Origin: Spirogloea muscicola
Lineage: Eukaryota > Streptophyta > Zygnematophyceae > Spirogloeales > Spirogloeaceae
Direction: 5' to 3'
Assembly (NCBI GenBank): GCA_009602725.1
Contig: WELB01000011.1
Coordinates: 462,597-516,423, forward strand
Length of the DNA stretch: 53,827 bases
In this document: piece after piece, positions 46,082-53,827 of the stretch
Position numbering within the stretch: position 1 is the stretch's first letter
How the letters are laid out: each line of letters opens with the position of its first letter
The notes under the pieces: generated by a model
Database searches by the model: none
Seen by the model: only the letters and a program-made list of their open reading frames with translations
What the model was told of the DNA's origin: nothing
Translations under genes and position numbers: made by a program

Positions 46082-46680
46082 ATGAGCACATCTGCATCTG
46101 AGCCGCTGCGACGAGGTCGCTCTGCTGGGCCGCCGTCTCAACGAGGGCGATCTGCTGGACCTGGAGGACGTCCAATGGAGGAACATGACTGGAGGAATCC
46201 AGACTCTGACAACGCTGTGTACAACCCACAGGGACAGGTACAGGAGCAAGCACATGAGCACACAGCCCAGGAACTTTTTCAGAAAGATCATGCAGGCAAC
46301 GAGCTCAACCTTAATAGTCAAATCGACATCAATAAGCCACCGGCAGAGTATAGCACTGACAGTCCCTTGGGCTTTAGTCTCACTCTGTACACATGCAGCA
46401 TGCTGACAGCCCCATACTTTTAGGCTCACTGAGATCCAGCTTCTGTGAGCTTGATGTGGCTACGTACGTTAAGTGCATAGATGGTGCTTCCTGCCACATA
46501 GCGCGTGGCCAGAAGCTGGGCCACGTTGTGCGTGCGTACTGGCACGTGAGTGTGCCAACATACTCACGTGCTGTAAAAGTATTCCATGTGTACACTCCTG
46601 CTGCCACATTGACAATGTCTGCTGCTCTTCTCCCTAGCCGACGATGTTCTGATCAGCGAAAGACTGTGGCCACATTTTAG
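46082..46680 (+). CDS. Unrecognised small gene candidate
   Basis: The ATG at 46082 has a good context (TTGCCGCC before it). It opens an exon to about 46219 encoding a repeated RGRSAGP motif (RRGRSAGPPSQRGRSAGPGG) and MEEHDWRNPDSDNAVYNPQG before a GT donor. A second likely exon, about 46431-46548, reads SSFCELDVATYVKCIDGASC and then ARGQKLGHVVRAYWH, ending exactly at GTGAGT. The last exon may begin after CTCCCTAG near 46649. How these join is not resolved and I recognise no family. It converges on SEC10, whose stop is at 46906. Confidence 0.35.
46542..46571. promoter_or_regulatory. Inverted pair of G-boxes
   Basis: GCACGTGAGT at 46542-46551 and ACTCACGTGC at 46562-46571 are exact reverse complements with a 10-nt spacer. 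The left one overlaps the putative GTGAGT splice donor of the candidate gene. Confidence 0.3.
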
Positions 46681-46905
46681 TCATTACTCAAGATGTACTA
46701 GCACCAAATCACGTTCTTGTTGGCTGACAATTTGGTATAGACTTGAAGGGACGTTATCAATGCTTGAAGAGCATTCGGCATGACATCATGCAATTTAGGC
46801 CAGCCATTTACTCGACACGCCTCATACTGCGCCGATGCCCTGACGCAAGCAGCAGAAATGTGAGATGGCATGAAAACAGAGTGATTATTATGAGCCACTT
46901 GACAT

Positions 46906-49900
46906 TTATTCAGCAATTAAGGCTGCAAATAGATTCGCAATTTTGGCACTTTTGTAGTCCTCCCTGAGTGGCATATACCTGCACATGATAAGATTGGTAG
47001 TCTCAAAGAGCTGAGGCAAGCAAGGGCAAAAAGTAATACATTCCTGCAATCTGAGATGTACAATACCAACAATATGCAGCAAGGACACTACCTGAGGCGA
47101 AACATACATGCGGGACAAAAGAGCCATCATTGTTTAGGAAATACTAACTAGTCCTTTAGTTTTACCGAGCAGCATCCTTAGGGTCGATGCGGCTTCCTTC
47201 AAGGAGCATGGGCAAGCTTTCAGGGGCCACGATGAACAAGTTCACGAGCCTGCAACTCTTATGTGATCTATTAGTAAAGCACCAAAACGTACTTGATCAC
47301 TAAACCTAAAAGCAGCAAAGGGAAGGACTCTAGACATCTCCTGGAGATAGTCACGACCAGACCAAGCAGAGAGTCTGCCAGGCTTTACATGGGTACTCCC
47401 TGATGATATCAACATGGGTACTCTTGGACAAAATAGCAGCAGGTGCTCATAATGGACTTAGACCTACTGTGATTGCCTTTGAAGGATCATTCTTCATATG
47501 TTGATCGTGAATTGCGAGGTAAGATGCCCTCAAGGAGATACAAAACACCAAGTGTATGTAGTACGTACTGGCCAAGGGTTTCTAATTTCTCGTCAATTTG
47601 GGGGGCCTTGAATGACCGCACAAGCTCCGTGTACTCTGTCACATCTCTCTTGAGTCTCAAACCTCCACTGCAGAAAGAGCAAGCACTGATGCTGAAGAAC
47701 AGGACATACATGTGCCATAGTTGCAAACCTCTTTCATAGCACAATGTAAACTACACTTCCAGAGATCCTATCTGAAGTTGAATCTCTAGCAAAACTTAAC
47801 CCTCATCAAGCAGCACAGTATCCTCTCACACCCTTGACATCATCAATTACTGGAGGTGTGCAGGCATGCTCATATTTGACACTTGTCAACAGGTCAAGAC
47901 AGGAGATATACCTTGGGCTTAATGTAAATCGCTGGATATGTACGATGATGCATTTGTGTAATCGATCACCCTGAAATGCAGGACAGACGGCAGAGAGGTG
48001 GAGAAACTTAGCTTCATGCACAAGCTAAGAAAGAAAACAAACAGCAAATCATTAGACTAGCAACAAAGAGAGAGTCCTGGCTTCATCTACAGACATTCAC
48101 TCGGACAACAAAAACGTTGATGAAGGAGGCCGTCTGCTAGATGACTGTGCGACCAGGTGTGATATGGCAAGTCCAAAAATGACAATACCACTTCTGCCAT
48201 GAAGGCTAGCTTGTTAGGCCCCTCAAGTGATCCCTGGCCAACATCCAAAGTTCTTCCCACATAAGCAACAACTCTGCAGTGGAACATGACTTGACCATCT
48301 GTCAGCCCAGATTGTGATTGACAAGAGGATAACAATTACCAAAAAGTATGACAAGACTCTCAAAGCAACGAGATTTTCCAGTACCTCAAAGAGCTCAAGG
48401 AACAACAATTCATTACATTACAAGATCAGAAAAAGCGGGTAATAGCACCAGCAGCAGCTTGTCAATCTGAACTCTGCTATGCAGAAACCCGACAGATCAC
48501 TGCACCAAAAGGAGCAATCCAGCACGGCTTGTATACTGACGCTGAGCAGGCCTTAGTGGGACGATGATCAGGTATGTTCCCATCCTCAGGGGGTTTGAAG
48601 TCGGCCACTTTTTGCTCAGTCTGTAGTAGTCTGTCCACCTGAAACCCCCTAGATTGAGAGGCTGATTGTCAAGAAATTGCACCATGAAATCATGATTTAG
48701 GTGTGTAACATTCTGAAGGGTAAAGCTGTGTACATCTCCTAGCTCTTAATGTGACAAGCTCAGAAAACCAGCGTGAGTTTGATCTCAGTGACATTTTGTA
48801 GTGAACATGGAGCTAGGCTGAAGTTTTCACCTCGGCAACAATTGTATCAACACAGAGCTGCAGGCCCCTTAGAGCACCCTGCTCAGCATCAGCCATGCTT
48901 AGCCCCATCTCTTCAATGCAAGTGGCATGTGCTCCTGGTTTGGCGATGAGATGCCTCGCTATCGTGTTCGTAAAGTGCTGATCATGCAAAGAGGGATGTA
49001 AATGCTTTCAATACATGTCAATGCAACCCATAATGACGTAGTATTAGAGACTTACCACTTGCTGACTTATTTCAGCAAGTGGTAATTAGAGTGGTAATAG
49101 CAGTACTGCACAGAATAGTGATATTCAATGAGCTTCAGTTATTTGCCATCAATGCGAAGATGAAGCATGAACTTCGACTTCATGATGCACAGCAATGTTG
49201 TGTATGCAAAGTAGACCAAAAGCAATCTGTAAGGACAATTCGCCAATGACCGAAAAGCAAAGCAAGGTCCCCTCAGCAATATGTTGCAAGAGCAGAAGAA
49301 CCAACCTGCTGTACCATGCTCATGATGGTAGTGGCTCGGTGGACGGCCATCATGAATGCTCGAACACTGTTCTCTCCAGCCGCTGCAGCACCTTCAGCCT
49401 GTTACAGAACGCATGGACGAGCAGATCATTCATGTTACTGACAGAGTCATGCACAACAGGAGGCACGAGTAAGTTCCCTAACAGCCTGGGCCCACTGCAG
49501 AGACAACAGCGTGTATTGGCAGCGCATTCTCGCCTGCCAATACACCTTTGCTCAGCTAAAGCCAGGCAAGTGTCACAGTCTTGCTGTCTCAACCTATGAC
49601 AACCCCACCTGGGTTGAGTACCAGCCAGTCCTAGGTAGCTTAATACACATTGACAAGGTGCACTGTAAGTACTCCTGTGACGATTTGAGTGAGCAGTCGA
49701 TTGTCAATTGATGTCATGCAAGTACGGGCATGACCGCGGCAATAGCTGCTGCCTGCACTCGCCAACTGACGCTCGTTCCCAGAGTAAACTTGTCCCTCTG
49801 GATTGCTGCTTGGTGAAGCTCTTGTTCAGCAGCCTGCAGGCCAGCCGTAGCGTACTCCCTCACCTAAGCTTGAGGAGAGAAAGCCACATTCTGTCAGTAA

Positions 49901-52900
49901 GTGAGACAGGGCGAAGCAAGACCCCTGCCAGGCTCATGGCAAGAAAGGCCACGCAGTTTGCACATCATAACACCATATTCAAGCAGTAAAAAGTTGGTAG
50001 CTAGGACTCTTCATGCAGCAAATGCCTTCACGGAGCTGCATCAGTCTGATTCTATGGCTTTCACAAAGGGCAGTCCTGTGAACGTGAGGTACATCCAAGC
50101 ACTGCAAAGGCTGCAGTCCTCACCTGATCAAGGACCGTGCCAAAGACTATCTCTACACTGTCTGCCAGGGCAGTAGGCTGTACAAAGAGACAAATGTAAG
50201 GCTGGTGTTCAAATACAGTCACCAGCATAATGCCTCAAGGTAAGCCTCAAGGTGAGAGATGCTGATAGCCTTCACATGTCAATATGATAGCAGACTACGG
50301 CGCTTGCTCAACGTGCTGCCAGGCTCCTGCCTAATGATCCTAAGGGGGGGCATCAACCTCGTGTATGAGCAGTAGGCTCCTTGCAACAGCCTCCTCGTTC
50401 CACCTCACAAACTCGCTCACAACTCCCACCGACAGAGCGGGCTGCGCTCCCGAGCTCAGGCCGGCAGGGCCTAGGCCACCCCTTGCCCTGGCTCCCCTGA
50501 TCAGGCTTCCGCCGTGCAGCGCTTCGGCCTTCAGTTCGATGTTCTGCTTTCACAGTAGCACGATCAACAAGAGGACCTTACAACAACGTCAACTAGTTAT
50601 TACAATCAAACCCTTATGCAATCTTGACTACTGCTTACAAAGTGAATACATGCTGGCACGTTCATGACAGCCTGGCCAACAATGAGGTAGTACATGGTCT
50701 CATACCTTTAAATCAAACAGCTGCTGCAAGGAGTTGAGTTCTCGTTGATGATAGGTCTTCAGGTGGCTTGAGAATAAGGACTCGGCAAGACCTTCACATG
50801 TTGAACGAGAGCCCCCTTTGGCCATGTCAGTTATCTACTTTCTAAGAATGTACCACAAAGTCCAACCATGAGGGCATGCAAGTAAGGACCTTCTACGTCC
50901 AGCTCGCCGCATCCAAGGCTCTTCAGCTCCCTAGCCAACTCCTGAGTCCTCTCATAAGCAGCTGCAAGTGTTCGCAGGTACTGCATAACAGAAATACAAC
51001 AAAACACCAGTCATGCCAGGGAGCTTGCATGCTGTTGCTCGCCACAACAATTTTTACCCCGGTACCAACAGCGTGACATATTCAGTAACACTAATCAGTA
51101 CAAACCACTCTACGTCAAGGTAATGAAATTCAATACAATCCAACCCAACCCATCGCAACTCATTCCAATCTAACCAAACCCCATCAAGTAGACGTTTGAA
51201 ATGCATGTGACATATTGCTTCTTGACCACCGCCTAACTCAATGCATGAGATCCCCCTCAGTGCCACTCAATGGATTCACAGCAAGGGCACTAGCTTTGAC
51301 ACTCACTGTCAGGAAATCAAAGCCCTGCGCCTCCTGCTGTTGATAGTCAGGGAGCATCTTGTCCAAGACATTGTATATTCTCTGCTCCAGAATACGTGAG
51401 ACGAGCAGGGACATGACAATATCTGGTGATGGGAATACTGCAGCAACTGTAGTTGCTTCCTTTTTCACCGTTTCTGCACAAACATCAGAAGCTTTGAGAG
51501 CTTAAGAATTACCCTACTAAAAACATGGAGTACAAGGAAACCCAAACACGGAACCCTGTCCTGAACACCTCTTCACCAACTTCTGTGGTCAAGATGACCC
51601 AATTTTCCTGCTCACCTACAATCTCTTTGTACAAGGTTGACAAGCCCCTGGCAGGATTGTGAAAGCCAGCATTTGCCGCTCCTACTGTATCTCCAATGGC
51701 CATTCGATAGTCACTGTTGACGATGTCAAAGTCCATGAACATCGGCCTGGAAGCTACATATCTATGCATAGCACTGGTTCCTCTATTGAACTGCACTTCA
51801 GAAAGAATGCAAGCAAATCTTTACTCAAAATCCAGTGAACCTGGACGCTGTTGCACCCAAAGTGAGCTGCATTGCAGTGTGCACAGTGCAAGGTGAGTGA
51901 ATTCGCCATGGCAGACACTATGAGCACTTCTCCATGATGCCTGCTCATACTGGAGACAGCTAGCCGACCTGGTTCAGGATCTTGGCACACTGTGCCATTG
52001 TGGCCAATTCCCGCCTCTGTGAGGCAGCATCAAACTTCGCGAGCAACCGGTTCTCCAACTCTGCAGGTTGCCGTGAATATTTCATCATGAGCCTCTTGAC
52101 ACTGACTATGATTGCTAATTCAGAAGGAGTCCAAGGGGATGGAAGCAGGACCCTCCTTGCAAGAAAGAATCTTTCCAGAAACGGTACAGACCACATCGAC
52201 TAGCAACAGAGCTTACCATTGCAGTAGTCCTGCAAGTTTCCCACTGCAACTTCCAAGCCTGGGCTGGCTACTGCAACACCCTTCACTCGCCCTTCCCCAG
52301 CCAGCTGTAGACTTGTTGAATCCTCTTCGGCAAAAGATCCTGGATGAAGAATGACACCCAATCTAAGTGTGCATCCCAAAGTTGCAGCTTGAGAAAACGC
52401 AGCTTATATGACATGCACAAATCCAAGGGCTGGAGGCACATGGCAAAGTACTGAGTTTTTGAGAAAGTGCTGCCGCCTCTGCAACTCGCTTGTCGTCAGA
52501 AAATACTGGTGCCAACCGGAGGAGGTCGCCAGGGCTGTTGTTGAAGTCCATGAGATACTGAGACAAAGAGCAGTGCCAAGTGTAGCGTGTGCAGGAGTTA
52601 TAGGTACGCAAGTCGTGCAGAAGAATGGCATCCTAGTGGCAATAGCAAAACAGAGGTCACTGGCAGAGCAGGAGCAGAATAACACATTGTAATCTGGGGG
52701 CGAGCTGCTACTGCAGAGAAAGCTGCCTGCTCAAAGAGAAATGCCAGTCACACCAGTGGCGTACCTTGATGGACTCAATCAGCTGGCATGCTGCCTCCCT
52801 CTCAGAATCAGCACTCTGGAACATCGAATCAGACCCATACTTAAGCAATCTGCTTGTCAAGCCTCAGTGCAGGCTCCTTGCACGCAAGCACTTCTTGCTT

Positions 52901-53827
52901 GAACTACCTCTGCAGGCCGAGCTCAATCTTCAGCAGTTGACTAGCATTCCCTCTGTTTGGAGACTTGTTGCACATCAAATGGTACGACATTGCACCTGCA
53001 AGTGATCCCCGATGCGGGCAGCTGTTTGGCTGACCCCAGAGATGCGCGTGTCCAGGCGCCCAAAGTTGTGAAAGAGGACGTCCACGCCCTTTTCAAGCTG
53101 CACACATCCTCACAAATCCACGTACTGCCAGTAAAGAATTGGAGATAAAGATTGGGCATAGCAGCAAACATGCCGGGAGTCTGGCAAAGGGCGCGACAAA
53201 GCGTGGACGGGCACCTCAGTCAGCGTCTTCTTGTGCTCGTAGTCCTGCGCCGACACCTCGCTCTGCAGCTTCGATAGGCTGTGGTCCACCTGCATGTGCC
53301 ACGCGCTGCGTCGCCAATGTGAGCGTCACTCTGCGCAAGACCTGCCACCCAACTTCTGGTGGATAGGCGCCCCGCGCGTCGTTTCGACAGCAGGCCAACA
53401 GGTCAAGCGCTCAGGCATCAGTCGGCGTCTCACATTCAGCCCCGCGGACCCCAGTGCTCCTGTCTGTCGCATTCTAGGGTTTAAGGACGACAGATGGCCA
53501 GAAACGGTTGTGGTTTGTGTAGACTGTAGAGCGCTTCGGCCGTTTGGTTACGATGCCGGCATTGTGTGCCGCCGCTGCGGCCGCCGTCTGCTGCAGGCCG
53601 CTACCGGCCTGCTCGGCCCGAATAGTGGGCCGGCGACGTTCGTTCGCTCGTCACGACCAGGACCGGCTTCGGGGCTCCCCGGGGGCTCCCGCGGCTCTCA
53701 CCTGCTCGCCGATGCGCAGCAAGTCGCGCCGGACGTCCCTGAAGACGGGGAGCAGGCGCTCCACCTCGGCGAAGGACGGGCCCGGCAGGCCGGCCCAGCC
53801 GCCGGCGGCGGCGGCGCCGCCGCCGCC
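46906..53827 (-). CDS. SEC10: Exocyst complex subunit SEC10 (N-terminus outside window)
   Basis: A subunit of the octameric exocyst, which tethers secretory vesicles to the plasma membrane. There are 22 exons here: 53827-53702, 53289-53215, 53097-52996, 52815-52765, 52557-52452, 52339-52217, 52060-51969, 51790-51616, 51473-51307, 50980-50890, 50791-50706, 50543-50358, 50177-50124, 49863-49726, 49398-49306, 48977-48831, 48638-48541, 48273-48189, 47970-47912, 47667-47569, 47249-47166 and 46978-46906. All phases join, giving 769 residues. Diagnostic blocks: FAEVERLLPVFRD, GRLDTRISGVSQTAARIGDH, MDFNNSPGDLLRLAPVFSDD, FDAASQRRELATMAQCAKIL, VAAVFPSPD, VVSEFVRWNEEAVARSLLL, SGGLRLKRDVTEYTELVRSF and the C-terminal LREDYKSAKIANLFAALIAE. 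Plant SEC10 is about 830 residues, so roughly the first 60-70 lie beyond the right edge. The small, numerous exons are plant-like. Confidence 0.97.
49053..49084. repeat. Perfect 13-bp hairpin in a SEC10 intron
   Basis: TACCACTTGCTGA and TCAGCAAGTGGTA pair exactly around CTTATT, inside the intron 48978-49305. Confidence 0.85.

Noticed and set aside
1-53827. tRNA, rRNA or CRISPR loci
   Set aside because: The few GGTTCGA words (for example near 17608 and 36202) lack a cloverleaf context, no rRNA-like stretch was seen, and repeats have no regular spacer pattern.

Overview
The window is nuclear DNA from a green-lineage eukaryote. The genes are intron-rich, mostly with GT-AG introns, and their proteins look like plant or streptophyte-algal homologues: two pectin methylesterases, a plant-type cytochrome c oxidase subunit 5b, an OPA3-like protein, a plant HAD-like hydrolase and the exocyst subunit SEC10. 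Pectinesterases plus plant-type exocyst and HAD proteins favour a streptophyte (charophyte-grade alga or early land plant). This is inference; no marker fixes the species. Exon models were read by eye from splice signals and reading-frame continuity, so coordinates are predictions.

Layout: a COX5B-like gene (+, about 1-1458, 5' end incomplete), then a repeat-rich stretch with a LINE tail. A GC-rich promoter with five CACGTG boxes leads into pectinesterase 1 (+, 4976-7434), which converges on a HAD-like hydrolase (-, 9724-7870). A plastid-type membrane protein of unknown function follows, divergently (+, about 10383-12058). From 12.6 to 17.7 kb lies a nest of 5'-truncated LINE tails in both orientations, and 17.7-22.2 kb is gene-poor and repeat-rich.

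From 34.3 down to 22.2 kb on the minus strand runs one large gene for an alpha-2-macroglobulin-like protein of bacterial (YfhM-type) architecture. It ends in an EGF-like module and a transmembrane anchor, and its thioester motif appears degenerate. This is the most unusual gene in the window. An OPA3-like gene lies upstream of it on the same strand (-, 37770-36442). A second pectinesterase (-, 43080-40201) has the same intron positions as the first. After more repeats comes a small unrecognised candidate gene (+, about 46082-46680), which converges on SEC10 (-, >53827-46906, 22 exons, N-terminus outside the window).

The functional themes are cell wall remodelling and secretion (two pectinesterases and an exocyst subunit), mitochondrial proteins (COX5B, OPA3) and a possible surface protease trap. 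They look like ordinary eukaryotic neighbours rather than a coordinated cluster. The intergenic DNA is dominated by LINE tails and a dispersed hairpin repeat with the core GGGCTGG...CCAGCCC, present about 25 times and absent from the exons I resolved.
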